Shown here: positions 8,372 to 21,918 of the stretch, one piece after another | Position numbering within the stretch: the first letter of the stretch is position 1 | How the letters are laid out: the number at the start of each line of letters is the position of its first letter | NCBI RefSeq assembly: GCF_023856365.1 | Contig: NC_064548.1 | Location: 372,001-436,000 of the forward strand | Source of the DNA: Brienomyrus brachyistius | Taxonomy: Eukaryota; Chordata; Actinopteri; Osteoglossiformes; Mormyridae | Length of the DNA stretch: 64,000 bases | Reading direction: 5' to 3' | Notes under the pieces: model-generated | Seen by the model: only the letters and a program-made list of their open reading frames with translations | Told to the model about the DNA's origin: nothing | Databases searched by the model: none | Translations under genes and position numbers: made by a program

Positions 8372-11099
8372 CTATTTTTGTTCATATCAGCTGTTGTTAA
8401 GCCTGTCAAAGGCCTGTCAGAATGCTGCTTGATTTTGATTGGCTGATGGTGGCTAGGGTTTTATGACTAATGACTGCCCTGATAGATTCCTGAGCTCAGG
8501 CTTCAGAGTAGTACATGTATGCCAAATTTCATTTGGATCGGTCAAGGCAGTCAGGAGATATTGGCAGTTTTTAGTTGTAGCGCCCCCTATTGACGAAATG
8601 CGGCCCGCCTTCAACAGTGTCCCCAGAATGGGGTACGGAGATAGGATTTCAAATTTGGTGAAGGTAGGCTAAGGTATGGCCAAGTTATAACAGTCAGACC
8701 AATACTGGCTAAATTTACGTAGACTTTGGGCGTGGCTAGTGGCCGTATGATAGACCAATATCAGGGTTATTTGAATTATTATTCATCAGCTCAGAGACCT
8801 GATCGGTTTGATACCTCATTTGTCTGATTCCGTCAGACGGTGTAGGAATTACAAGCAAAAGTAGGTTTTGCAAATTATGCAAATTAGCAAAAAATCTAAG
8901 TAGGCGGAGCTTCATAGTCCAAATGGCAAGTTGGTAGGGCAAGGATGTCTCTATCAGTAGAAATATGAATTTCAATTATAGGACTAACAGGACAGGAGAT
9001 ATCAATCAAAACGCGTTAGAGGGCGCCACGGCGCCCCCATCTGGCCGACATGGTTGGTTCGGATTATCTGAGTAGCGGGGAGGAATTGACATCATCCTAC
9101 CAAGTTTCATAATTCTAGCACTTACGGTTTAGGCTGTACATTCAGTTTTAGGGCAGAAAAATAATAATAATAAATATAACTGCAAGCAGTGATAAGCGGT
9201 TCCAAAGCTAATGGAAAGAATAAGTGGGTAGAAATGGAGTACATGGAATAAAATGAAAAGTTCAATAATAATAGGACATAAAATAGAGACCGTAACTGCT
9301 GGGCAATGCATTTAAATAGTCAGAAAGTAGGAAATACTACTACGATAGCATGAGAAGCTAATGGACAGAATAAGTGGGTAGACATGGAGTACACAGCATA
9401 AAATGAAAAGTTCAATGGCATAAAATGAAAAGTTCCATAATAATAGGACATGAAATAGAGACTGTAATTGCTGGCCAATGCATTTAAATAGTCAGAAAGT
9501 AGGAAACAGTACTACAATAGCATGAGATCTGACATGTTGATGTTACAGTAGAAACGTTTAGTTAGGATAAGAAAAAGGGTGGATGAGAAACAGGAGGAAA
9601 ATGTAATTGCACCTGCTTAGGAGAAATATCACCAATGTAGATCTGTCTGGTGAAGTGCCTGAGCTTGACTGAATATATGGTTTGGGATGATGGCATATGA
9701 ACAGTGGCTGTAGCGCCCCTGTTTGACTGATCGGCACCAAAGTTGGTGGGTCTCTCTGGGACATTAGTGGGTAAAATTTGGTGAGAATCGGATGAAGAAT
9801 GCCTGAGATTTAGCTGTTTGATTGAAATAGGAATTGAAATGGTTTGGCCAGCAGGTGGAGCCTGCGCTCCATGGATAAATTCTATTCAATATTTTTAGGC
9901 CTTCTCAGCCAAGTTTTCTCTTAGACACATATGAACAGTCGCCATAGCGCCCCCGTTTGACCGATCGACATCAAAGTTGGAGGGTCTGTCTGTGGGCCAG
10001 TGCTACATTAGTGGGTGAAATTTTGTGAGGATTGGATGAAGCAAGCCTGAGATTTAGCTGTTTGACCTAAGGTGGATCTTAGGAGTATACAGATAGTGGC
10101 CATAGCACCCCCGTTTGACCGATCGGCATCAAAGTTTGAGGGTATGTCTGTAGACCAGGGCTACATAAGTGGATCAAATTTCGTGAGGATTGGATGAAGC
10201 ATGCCTGAGATTTAGCTGTTTGATTGAAATCGGCTTATAAATGATGCAGGTTGGGTGTGGCTGGTGGCCATATTATACAGAAAGGTCAGGTATTTTTTAA
10301 TAATCATCCCTGACGGCAGTGTCTTGATTGACTTGACACCAGAATCACTTACATGATGTGTAGATTGTTAAAGTTATAGGAATATTTCATTTAATCAGTT
10401 TTTAACTATCACAAGGGAATGCAGATGACTGTTATTATGCAATACATATATCCTGATTTGGCATGACTCACAGAACTTGCAGTACAAAGGATTTTTACCA
10501 GTAATATGAGACTTGAACAGAAATGAGATAAATGTCACTTTCACTGGTTTTGCAGGTTTAGAGACATATTGCATTGCTGTAGCGCCCCCGTTTGACCAAT
10601 CGGCACCAAATTTGGAGGGCCCTTACCCACTACCGTCCTTGATGACATATTCAAGTTTGGTAGTGATTGGCTGAGGCAGGCCTGAGATACAGCTGTCTGA
10701 TTGAAGTGGGCGTGGCACCTGTATGGTCTGGATGTGGCTGGTCGCCGTACCTTATAGAAAGTTTAGGATTTTTTGAATAATTGTGTACCAGGACTGTCTC
10801 CTGATTTGAATGATACCAGATTTACATAGGTTGGTTGAAAATCCAAGGAGGTTAACGAAATGTCATGTTTTTAGACTCCTATAAAATACGCAAAAGCGGA
10901 AAGAGATAGGATGAAGTTCTACATGGATTTGAATTTGCCATGGGCCAGTGCATTAGATAAGTAACAAATCTCAATTTTATCATTAACAGTTCAATAGAAA
11001 TAAGCAGAAATGCAAATCCTGTCGCTGTAGCGCCCCCATGTGGACAATTGGTGTGGCCTTCGCAGGGATTGCTAGGGGTTAGGAGACAAATGTACAAGC
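8372..11099 (+). repeat. Unit 4, 2728 bp, F/B, 10-bp deletion after core 3
   Basis: Type F with the variant TTCATATCAG near 8380, shared with units 5, 16 and 17. Carries CAAGGCAGTC, a Y-like variant, near 8544. Ten bases normally found between CTGGGA and CATTAG are missing near 9761. No hairpin element. Block B, seven core boxes. Confidence 0.93.
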
Positions 11100-13838
11100 C
11101 TATTTTTGTTCATATCAGCTGTTGTTAAGCCTGTCAAAGGCCTGTCAGAATGCTGCTTGATTTTGATTGGCTGATGGTGGCTAGGGTTTTATGACTAATG
11201 ACTGCCCTGATAGATTCCTGACCTCAGGCTTCAGAGTAGTACATGTATGCCAAATTTCATTTGGATCGGTCAAGGAAGTCAGGAGATATTGGCAGTTTTT
11301 AGTTGTAGCGCCCCATATTGACGAAATGCGGCCCGCCTTCAACAGTGTCCCCAGAATGGGGTACGGAGATAGGATTTCAAATTTGGTGAAGGTAGGCTAA
11401 GGTATGGCCAAGTTATAACAGTCAGACCAATACTGGCTAAATTTACGTAGACTTTGGGCGTGGCTAGTGGCTGTATGATAGACCAATATCAGGGTTATTT
11501 GAATTATTATTCATCAGCTCAGAGACCTGATCGGTTTGATACCTCATTTGTCTGATTCCGTCAGACGGTGTAGGAATTACAAGCAAAAGTAGGTTTTGCA
11601 AATTATGCAAATTAGCAAAAAATCTAAGTAGGCGGAGCTTCATAGTCCAAATGGCAAGTTGGTAGGGCAAGGATGTCTCTATCAGTAGAAATATGAATTT
11701 CAATTATAGGACTAACAGGACAGGAGATATCAATCAAAACGCGTTAGAGGGCGCCACGGCGCCCCCATCTGGCCGACATGGTTGGGTCGGATGATCTGAG
11801 TAGCGGGGAGGAATTGACATCATCCTACCAAGTTTCATAATTCTAGCACTTACGGTTTAGGCTGTACATTCAGTTTTAGGGCAGAAAAATAATAATAATA
11901 ATCCTAAGAAAAACAATAAGGTTCCATTGCACTTCGTGCTTTGGAACCTTAATAATAATCCTAAGAAAAACAATAAGGTTCCATAGCACTTCGTGCTTTG
12001 GAACCTTAATAATAATAATCCTAAGAAAAACAATAAGGTTCCATTGCACTTCGTGCTTTGGAACCTTAATAAATATAACTGCAAGCAGTGATAAGCGGTT
12101 CCAAAGCTAATGGAAAGAATAAGTGGGTAGAAATGGAGTACATGGAATAAAATGAAAAGTTCAATAATAATAGGACATGAAATAGAGACTGTAATTGCTG
12201 GCCAATGCATTTAAATAGTCAGAAAGTAGGAAACAGTACTACAATAGCATGAGATCTGACATGTTGATGTTACAGTAGAAACGTTTAGTTAGGATAAGAA
12301 AAAGGGTGGATGAGAAACAGGAGGAAAATGTAATTGCACCTGCTTAGGAGAAATATCACCAATGTAGATCTGTCTGGTGAAGTGCCTGAGCTTGACTGAA
12401 TATATGGTTTGGGATGATGGCATATGAACAGTGGCTGTAGCGCCCCTGTTTGACTGATCGGCACCAAAGTTGGTGGGTCTCTGTGGGAGGCCGTGCTACA
12501 TTAGTGGGTAAAATTTGGTGAGAATCGGATGAAGAATGCCTGAGATTTAGCTGTTTGATTGAAATAGGAATTGAAATGGTTTGGCCAGCAGGTGGAGCCT
12601 GCGCTCCATGGATAAATTCTATTCAATATTTTTAGGCCTTCTCAGCCAAGTTTGCTCTTAGACACATATGAACAGTCGCCATAGCGCCCCCGTTTGACCG
12701 ATCGACATCAAAGTTGGAGGGTCTGTCTGTGGGCCAGTGCTACATTAGTGGGTGAAATTTTGTGAGGATTGGATGAAGCAAGCCTGAGATTTAGCTGTTT
12801 GACCTAAGGTGGATCTTAGGAGTATACAGATAGTGGCCATAGCAGCCCCGTTTGACCGATCGGCATCAAAGTTTGAGGGTATGTCTGTAGACCAGTGCTA
12901 CATAAGTGGATCAAATTTCGTGAGGATTGGATGAAGCATGCCTGAGATTTAGCTGTTTGATTGAAATCGGCTTATAAATGATGCAGGTTGGGTGTGGCTG
13001 GTGGCCATATTATACAGAAAGGTCAGGTATTTTTTAATAATCATCCCTGACGGCAGTGTCTTGATTGACTTGACACCAGAATCACTTACATGGGGTGTAG
13101 ATTGTTAAAGTTATAGGAATATTTCATTTAATCCGTTTTTAAATATCACAAGGGAATGCAGATGACTGTTATTGTGCAATACATATATCTTGATTTGGCA
13201 TGACTCACAGAACTTGCAGTACAAAGGATTTTTACCAGTAATATGAGACTTGAACAGAAATGAGATAAATGTCACTTTCACTGGTTTTGCAGGTTTAGAG
13301 ACACATATTGCATTGCTGTAGCGCCCCCGTTTGACCAATCGGCACCAAATTTGGAGGGCCCTTACCCACTACCGTCCTTGATGACATATTCAAGTTTGGT
13401 AGTGATTGGCTGAGGCAGGCCTGAGATACAGCTGTCTGATTGAAGTGGGCGTGGCACCTGTATGGTCTGGATGTGGCTGGTCGCCGTACCTTATAGAAAG
13501 TTTAGGATTTTTTGAATAATTGTATACCAGGACTGTCTCCTGATTTGAATGATATCAGATTTACATAGGTTGGTTGAAAATCCAAGGAGGTTAACGAAAT
13601 GTCATGTTTTTAGACTCCTATAAAATACGCAAAAGCGGAAAGAGATAGGATGAAGTTCTACATGTCTTTGAATTTGCCATGGGCCAGTGCATTAGATAAG
13701 TAACAAATCTCAATTTTATCATTAACAGTTCAATAGAAATAAGCAGAAATGCAAATCCTGTCGCTGTAGCGCCCCCATGTGGACAATTGGTGTGGCCTTC
13801 GCAGGGATTGCTAGGGGTTAGGAGACAAATGTACAAGC
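11100..13838 (+). repeat. Unit 5, 2739 bp, F/B with three hairpin elements and one subrepeat
   Basis: Type F. The AAT tract holds three 48-bp hairpin elements. Only one copy of the 150-bp subrepeat remains; its left half matches copy 1 of other units and its right half copy 2, as a deletion between copies would leave. Core 1 is altered (GCGCCCCATATTG near 11309) and core 5 reads AGCAGCCCC near 12840. Confidence 0.93.
11903..12067 (+). mobile_element. Three 48-bp hairpin elements in AAT tract (unit 5)
   Basis: Copies at 11903-11950, 11960-12007 and 12020-12067. The left stem reads AAGGTTCCATTGCAC in copies 1 and 3 and AAGGTTCCATAGCAC in copy 2. AAT tracts of three to four repeats separate them. 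Confidence 0.6.
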
Positions 13839-16415
13839 CTATTTTTGTTCAGATCAGCTGTTGTTAAGCCTGTCAAAGGCCTGTCAGAATGCTGCTTGAT
13901 TTTGATTGGCTGATGGTGGCTAGGGTTTTATGATTAATGACTGCCCTGATAGATACCTGACCTCAGGCTTCAGAGTAGTACATGTATGCCAAATTTCATT
14001 TGGATCGGTAAAGGCAGTCAGGAGATATTGGCAGTTTTTAGTTGTAGCGCCCCCTATTGACGAAATGCGGCCCGCCTTCAACAGTGTCCCCAGAATGGGG
14101 TACGGGGATAGGATTTAAAATTTGGTGAAGGTAGGCTAGGGTATGGCCAAGTTATAACAGTCAGACCAATACTAGCTAAATTTAGGTAGTCTTTGGGCGT
14201 GGCTAGTGGCTGTATCATACACAAATGTCAGGGTTATTTGAATGATTATGGATCAGCTCACAGACCTGATCAGTTTGATACCTCATTTGTCTGATTCCGT
14301 CAGACAGTGTAGGAATTACAAGCAAAAGTAGGTTTTGCAAATTATGCAAATTAGCAAAAAATCTAAGTAGGCGGAGCTTAATAGTCCAAATGGCAAGTTG
14401 GTAGGGCAAGGATGTCTCTATCAGTAGAAATATGAATTTCAATTATAGGACTAACAGGACAGGAGATATCAATCAAAACGCGTTAGAGGGCGCCACGGCG
14501 CCCCCATCTGGCCGACATGGTTGGGTCGGATTATCTGAGTAGCGGGGAGGAATTGACATCATCCTACCAAGGTTCATAATTCTAGCACTTACGGTTTAGG
14601 CTGTACATTCAGTTTTAGGGCAGAAAAATAATAATAATAATAATAATAAATATAACTGCAAGCAGTGATAAGCGGTTCCAAAGCTAATGGAAAGAATAAG
14701 TGGGTAGAAATGGAGTACATGGAATAAAATGAAAAGTTCAATAATAATAGGACATGAAATAGAGACTGTAATTGCTGGCCAATGCATTTAAATAGTCAGA
14801 AAGTAGGAAACAGTACTACAATAGCATGAGATCTGACATGTTGATGTTACAGTAGAAACGTTTAGTTAGGATAAGAAAAAGGGTGGATGAGAAACAGGAG
14901 GAAAATGTAATTGCACCTGCTTAGGAGAAATATCACCAATGTAGATCTGTCTGGTGAAGTGCCTGAGCTTGACTGAATATATGGTTTGGGATGATGGCAT
15001 ATGAACAGTGGCTGTAGCGCCCCTGTTTGACTGATCGGCACCAAAGTTGGTGGGTCTCTGTGGGAGGCCGTGCTACATTAGTGGGTAAAATTTGGTGAGA
15101 ATCGGATGAAGAATGCCTGAGATTTAGCTGTTTGATTGAAATAGGAATTGAAATGGTTTGGCCAGCAGGTGGAGCCTGCGCTCCATGGATAAATTCTATT
15201 CAATATTTTTAGGCCTTCTCAGCCAAGTTTGCTCTTAGATACATATGAACAGTCGCCATAGCGCCCCCGTTTGACCGATCGACATCAAAGTTGGAGGGTC
15301 TGTCTGTGGGCCAGTGCTACATTAGTGGGTGAAATTTTGTGAGGATTGGATGAAGCAAGCCTGAGATTTAGCTGTTTGACCTAAGGTGGATCTTAGGAGT
15401 ATACAGATAGTGGCCATAGCACCCCCGTTTGACCGATCGGCATCAAAGTTTGAGGGTATGTCTGTAGACCAGTGCTACATAAGTGGATCAAATTTCGTGA
15501 GGATTGGATGAAGCATGCCTGAGATTTAGCTGTTTGATTGAAATCGGCTTATAAATGATGCAGGTTGGGTGTGTCTGGTGGCCATATTATACAGAAAGGT
15601 CAGGTATTTTTTAATAATCATTCCTGACGGCAGTGTCTTGATTGACTTGACACCAGAATCACTTACATGGGGTGTAGATTGTTAAAGTTATAGGAATATT
15701 TCATTTAATCCGTTTTTAAATATCACAAGGGAATGCAGATGACTGTTATTATGCAATACATATATCTTGATTTGGCATGACTCACAGAACTTGCAGTACA
15801 AAGGATTTTTACCAGTAATATGAGACTTGAACAGAAATGAGATAAATGTCACTTTCACTGGTTTTGCAGGTTTAGAGACACATATTGCATTGCTGTAGCG
15901 CCCCCGTTTGACCAATCGGCACCAAATTTGGAGGGCCCTTACCCACTACGGTCCTTGATGACATATTCATGTTTGGTAGTGATTGGCTGAGGCAGGCCTG
16001 AGATACAGCTGTCTGATTGAAGTGGGCGTGGCACCTGTATGGTCTGGATGTGGCTGGTCGCCGTACCTTATAGAAAGTTTAGGATTTTTGGAATAATTGT
16101 ATACCAGGACTGTCTCCTGATTTGAATAATACTAGATATACATAGGTTGGTTGAAAATCCAAGGAGGTTAACGAAATGTCATGTTTTTAGACTCCTATAA
16201 AATACGCAAAAGCGGAAAGAGATAGGATGAAGTTCTACATGGATTTGAATTTGGCATGGGCCAGTGCATTAGATAAGTAACAAATCTCAATTTTATCATT
16301 AACAGTTCAATAGAAATAAGCAGAAATGCAAATCCTGTCGCTGTAGCGCCCCCATGTGGACAATTGGGGTGGCCTTCGCAGGGGTTGCTAGGGGTTAGGA
16401 GACAAATGTACAAGC
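13839..16415 (+). repeat. Unit 6, 2577 bp, Y/B type, one subrepeat
   Basis: Type Y first part: GATACCTGACC, GGGGATAGGATTTAAAATT and GTATCATACACAAATG replace the F variants. No hairpin element and a single hybrid 150-bp subrepeat, giving the same length as unit 14. CAGACAGTG near 14303 breaks one small palindrome present in other units. Confidence 0.93.
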
Positions 16416-19210
16416 CAATTTTTGTTCAGATCAGCTGTTGTTAAGCCTGTCAAAGGCCTGTCAGAATGCTGCTTGATTTTGATTGGCTGATGGTGGCTAG
16501 GGTTTTATGATTAATGACTGCCCTGATAGATACCTGACCTCAGGCTTCAGAGTAGTACATGTATGCCAAATTTCATTTGGATCGGTAAAGGCAGTCAGGA
16601 GATATTGGCAGTTTTTAGTTGTAGCGCCCCCTATTGACGAAATGCGGCCCGCCTTCAACAGTGTCCCCAGAATGGGGTACGGGGATAGGATTTAAAATTT
16701 GGTGAAGGTAGGCTAGGGTATGGCCAAGTTATAACAGTCAGACCAATACTAGCTAAATTTAGGTAGTCTTTGGGCGTGGCTAGTGGCTGTATCATACACA
16801 AATGTCAGGGTTATTTGAATGATTATGGATCAGCTCACAGACCTGATCAGTTTGATACCTCATTTGTCTGATTCCGTCAGACGGTGTAGGAATTACAAGC
16901 AAAAGTAGGTTTTGCAAATTATGCAAATTAGCAAAAAATCTAAGTAGGCGGAGCTTAATAGTCCAAATGGCAAGTTGGTAGGGCAAGGATGTCTCTATCA
17001 GTAGAAATATGAATTTCAATTATAGGACTAACAGGACAGGAGATATCAATCAAAACACGTTAGGGGGCGCCACGGCGCCCCCATCTGGCCGACATGGTTG
17101 GGTCGGATTATCTGAGTAGCGGGGAGGAATTGACATCATCCTACCAAGTTTCATAATTCTAGCACTTACAGTTTGGGCTGCCCATTCAGTTTTAGGGCAG
17201 AAAAATTATAATAATAATAATAATAATCCTAAGAAAAACAATAAGTTTCCATAGCACTTCGTGCTTTGGAACCTTAAATATAACTGCAAGCAGTGATAAG
17301 CGGTTCCAAAGCTAATGGAAAGAATAAGTGGGTAGAAATGGAGTACATGGAATAAAATGAAAAGTTCAATAATAATAGTACATAAAATAGAGACCGTAAC
17401 TGCTGGGCAATGCATTTAAATAGTCAGAAAGTAGGAAATACTACTACGATAGCATGAGAAGCTAATGGACAGAATAAGTGGGTAGACATGGAGTACACAG
17501 CATAAAATGAAAAGATCAATGGTATAAAATGAAAAGTTCAATAATAGGACATGAAATAGACTGTAATTGCTGGCCAATGCATTTAAATAGTCAGAAAGTA
17601 GGAAACAGTACTACAATAGCATGAGATCTGACATGTTGATGTTACAGTAGAAACGTTTAGTTAGGATAAGAAAAAGGGTGGATGAGAAACAGGAGGAAAA
17701 TGTAATTGCACCTGCTTAGGAGAAATATCACCAATGTAGATCTGTCTGGTGAAGTGCCTTAGCTTGACTGAATATATGGTTTGGGATGATGGCATATGAA
17801 CAGTGGCTGTAGCGCCCCTGTTTGACTGATCGGCACCAAAGTTGGTGGGTCTCTCTGGGAGGCCGTGCTACATTAGTGGGTAAAATTTGGTGAGAATCGG
17901 ATGAAGCATGCCTGAGATTTAGCTGTTTGATTGAAATAGGAATTGAAATGGTTTGGCCAGCAGGTGGAGCCTGCGCTCCATGGATAAATTCTATTCAATA
18001 TTTTTAGGCCTTCTCAGCCAAGTTTGCTCTTAGACACATATGAACAGTCGCCATAGCGCCCCCGTTTGACTGATCGACATCAAAGTTGGAGGGTCTGTCT
18101 GTGGGCCAGTGCTACATTAGTGGGTGAAATTTTGTGAGGATTGGATGAAGCAAGCCTGAGATTTAGCTGTTTGACCTAAGGTGGATCTTAGGAGTATACA
18201 GATAGTGGCCATAGCACCCCCGTTTGACCGATCGGCATCAAAGTTTGAGGGTATGTCTGTAGACCAGTGCTACATAAGTGGATCAAATTTCGTGAGGATT
18301 GGATGAAGCATGCCTGAGATTTAGCTGTTTGATTGAAATCGGCTTATAAATGAGGCAGGTTGGGTGTGGCTGGTGGCCATATTATACAGAAAGGTCAGGT
18401 ATTTTTTAAAAATCATCCCTGACGGCAGTGTCTTGATTGACTTGACACCAGAATCACTTACATGGGGTGTAGATTGTTAAAGTTATAGGAATATTTCATT
18501 TAATCCGTTTTTAAATATCACAAGGGAATGCAGATGACTGTTATTATGCAATACATATATCTTGATTTGGCATGACTCACAGAACTTGCAGTACAAAGGA
18601 TTTTTACCAGTAATATGAGACTTGAACAGAAATGAGATAAATGTCACTTTCACTGGTTTTGCAGGTTTAGAGACACATATTGCATTGCTGTAGCGCCCCC
18701 GTTTGACCAATCGGCACCAAATTTGGAGGGCCCTTACCCACTACCGTCCTTGATGACATATTCAAGTTTGGTAGTGATTGGCTGAGGCAGGCCTGAGATA
18801 CAGCTGTCTGATTGAAGTGGGCGTGGCACCGGTATGGTCTGGATGTGGCTGGTCGCCGTACCTTATAGAAAGTTTAGGATTTTTTGAATAATTGTATACC
18901 AGGACTGTCTCCTGATTTGAATGATACCAGATTTACATAGGTTGGTTGAAAATCCAAGGAGGTTAACGAAATGTCATGTTTTCAGACTCCTATAAAATAC
19001 GCAAAAGCGGAAAGAGATAGGATGAAGTTCTACATGGCGTTGAATTTGGCATGGGCCAGTGCATTAGATAAGTAACAAATCTCAATTTTATCAATAACAG
19101 TTCAATAGAAATAAGCAGAAATGCAAATCCTGTCGCTGTAGCGCCCCCATGTGGACAATTGGTGTGGCCTTCGCAGGGATTGCTAGGGGTTAGGAGACAA
19201 ATGTACAAGC
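16416..19210 (+). repeat. Unit 7, 2795 bp, Y/B with one hairpin element
   Basis: Type Y first part. The CG hairpin region begins with ACACGTTAGG rather than ACGCGTTAGG, and CCCATTCAG replaces TACATTCAG near 17180, changes shared with other Y units. One 48-bp hairpin element, two subrepeats (the second slightly shortened near 17540), block B. Confidence 0.93.
17228..17275 (+). mobile_element. 48-bp hairpin element (unit 7)
   Basis: Single copy with the AAGTTTCCATAGCAC left arm, which leaves one mispair in the outer stem. Directly followed by ATATAACTGC, so no AAT repeats remain on its right side. Confidence 0.6.
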
Positions 19211-21918
19211 CTATTTTTGTTCAGATCAGCTGTTGTTAAGCCTGTCAAAGGCCTGTCAGAATGCTGCTTGATTTTGATTGGCTGATGGTGGCTAGGGTTT
19301 TATGACTAATGACTGCCCTGATAGATTCCTGACCTCAGGCTTCAGAGTAGTACATGTATGCCAAATTTCATTTGGATCGGTCAAGGAATTTAGGAGATAT
19401 TGGCAGTTTTTAGTTGTAGCGCCCCCTATTGACGAAATGCGGCCCGCCTTCAACCGTGTCCCCAGAATGGGGTACGGAGATAGGATTTCAAATTTGGTGA
19501 AGGTAGGCTAAGGTATGGCCAAGTTATAACAGTCAGACCAATACTGGCTAAATTTACGTAAACTTTGGGCGTGGCTAGTGGCCGTATGATAGACCAATAT
19601 CAGGGTTATTTGAATTATTATTCATCAGCTCAGAGACCTGATCGGTTTGATACCTCATTTGTCTGATTCCGTCAGACGGTGTAGGAATTACAAGCAAAAG
19701 TAGGTTTTGCAAATTATGCAAATTAGCAAAAAATCTAAGTAGGCGGAGCTTCATAGTCCAAATGGCAAGTTGGTAGGGCAAGGATGTCTCTATCAGTAGA
19801 AATATGAATTTCAATTATAGGACAAACAGGACAGGAGATATCAATCAAAACGCGTTAGAGGGCGCCACGGCGCCCCCATCTGGCCGACATGGTTGGGTCG
19901 GATTATCTGAGTAGCGGGGAGGAATTGACATCATCCTACCAAGTTTCATAATTCTAGCACTTACGGTTTAGGCTGTACATTCAGTTTTAGGGCAGAAAAA
20001 TAATAATAATAATAATAAATATAACTGCAAGCAGTGATAAATGGTTCCAAAGCTAATGGAAAGAATAGGTGGGTAGACATGGAGTACACAGCATAAAATG
20101 AAAAGTTCAATAATAATGGGACATGAAATAGAGACTGTAATTGCTGGCCAATGCATTTAAATAGTCAGAAAGTAGGAAATACTACTACAATAGCATGAGA
20201 AGCTAATGGACAGAATAGGCTGATCATTTAGACAGAAGAAAGGCTGAAAGTATTCAATGGCATTTTATAAATGGAGCAAGGGCTCCACCTGCTAGATAAT
20301 TTATTACAAAATTGCAATTGCTGCAGTTTTCACAGCCTAAAGTATAATTGAAGGCTGATAAATTTGTAAAAGTCAGATGGCAGGACAGTAAAAGGAAATT
20401 GAAAATATGGACTCAGATGAAGGAGTGGGTGATTAATCTTTGAATGTTTGATGGAAAATAAGGATATTTCAGCTGAATTAACTAAGGTGGGTCTTAGACA
20501 TATATGAACAGTGGCTGTAGCGCCCCCGTTTGACTGATCGGCACCAAAGTTGGTTGGTCTCTCTGGGAGGCCGTGCTACATTAGTGGGTAAAATTTGGTG
20601 AGAATCGGATGAAGCATGCCTGAGATTTAGCTGTTTGATTGAAATAGGAATTGAAATGGTTTGGCCAGCAGGTGGAGCCTGCGCTCCATGGATAAATTCT
20701 ATTCAATATTTTTAGGCCTTCTCAGCCAAGTTTGCTCTTAGACACATATGAACAGTCGCCATAGCGCCCCCGTTTGACCGATCGACATCAAAGTTGGAGG
20801 GTCTGTCTGTGGGCCAGTGCTACATTAGTGGGTGAAATTTTGTGAGGATTGGATGAAGCAAGCCTGAGATTTAGCTGTTTGACCTAAGGTGGATCTTAGG
20901 AGTATACAGATAGTGGCCATAGCACCCCCGTTTGACCGATCGGCATCAAAGTTTGAGGGTATGTCTGTAGACCAGTGCTACATAAGTGGATCAAATTTCG
21001 TGAGGATTGGATGAAGCATGCCTGAGATTTAGCTGTTTGATTGAAATCGGCTTATAAATGATGCAGGTTGGGTGTGGCTGGTGGCCATATTATACAGAAA
21101 GGTCAGGTATTTTTTAATAATCATCCCTGACGGCAGTGTCTTGATTGACTTGACACCAGAATCACTTACATGGGGTGTAGATTGTTAAAGTTATAGGAAT
21201 ATTTCATTTAATCCGTTTTTAAATATCACAAGGGAATGCAGATGACTGTTATTATGCAATACATATATCTTGATTTGGCATGACTCACAGAACTTGCAGT
21301 ACAAAGGATTTTTACCAGTAATATGAGACTTGAACAGAAATGAGATAAATGTCACTTTCACTGGTTTTGCAGGTTTAGAGACACATATTGCATTGCTGTA
21401 GCGCCCCCGTTTGACCAATCGGCACCAAATTTGGAGGGCCCTTACCCACTACCGTCCTTGATGACATATTCAAGTTTGGTAGTGATTGGCTGAGGCAGGC
21501 CTGAGATACAGCTGTCTGATTGAAGTGGGCGTGGCACCTGTATGGTCTGGATGTGGCTGGTCGCCGTACCTTATAGAAAGTTTAGGATTTTTTGAATAAT
21601 TGTATACCAGGACTGTCTCCTGATTTGAATAATACTAGATATACATAGGTTGGTTGAAAATCCAAGGAGGTTAACGAAATGTCATGTTTTTAGACTCCTA
21701 TAAAATACGCAAAAGCGGAAAGAGATAGGATGAAGTTCTACATGGATTTGAATTTGGCATGGGCCAGTGCATTAGATAAGTAACAAATCTCAATTTTATC
21801 ATTAACAGTTCAATAGAAATAAGCAGAAATGCAAATCCTGTCGCTGTAGCGCCCCCATGTGGACAATTGGGGTGGCCTTCGCAGGGGTTGCTAGAGTTTA
21901 GGAGACAAATGTACAAGC
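19211..21918 (+). repeat. Unit 8, 2708 bp, F/A type
   Basis: Type F first part with AATTTAGGAG instead of the usual AAGTCAGGAG near 19387. The middle is the A block with one full subrepeat and the start of a second. No hairpin element. It is directly followed by another A unit, the only adjacent pair of A units in the window. Confidence 0.93.
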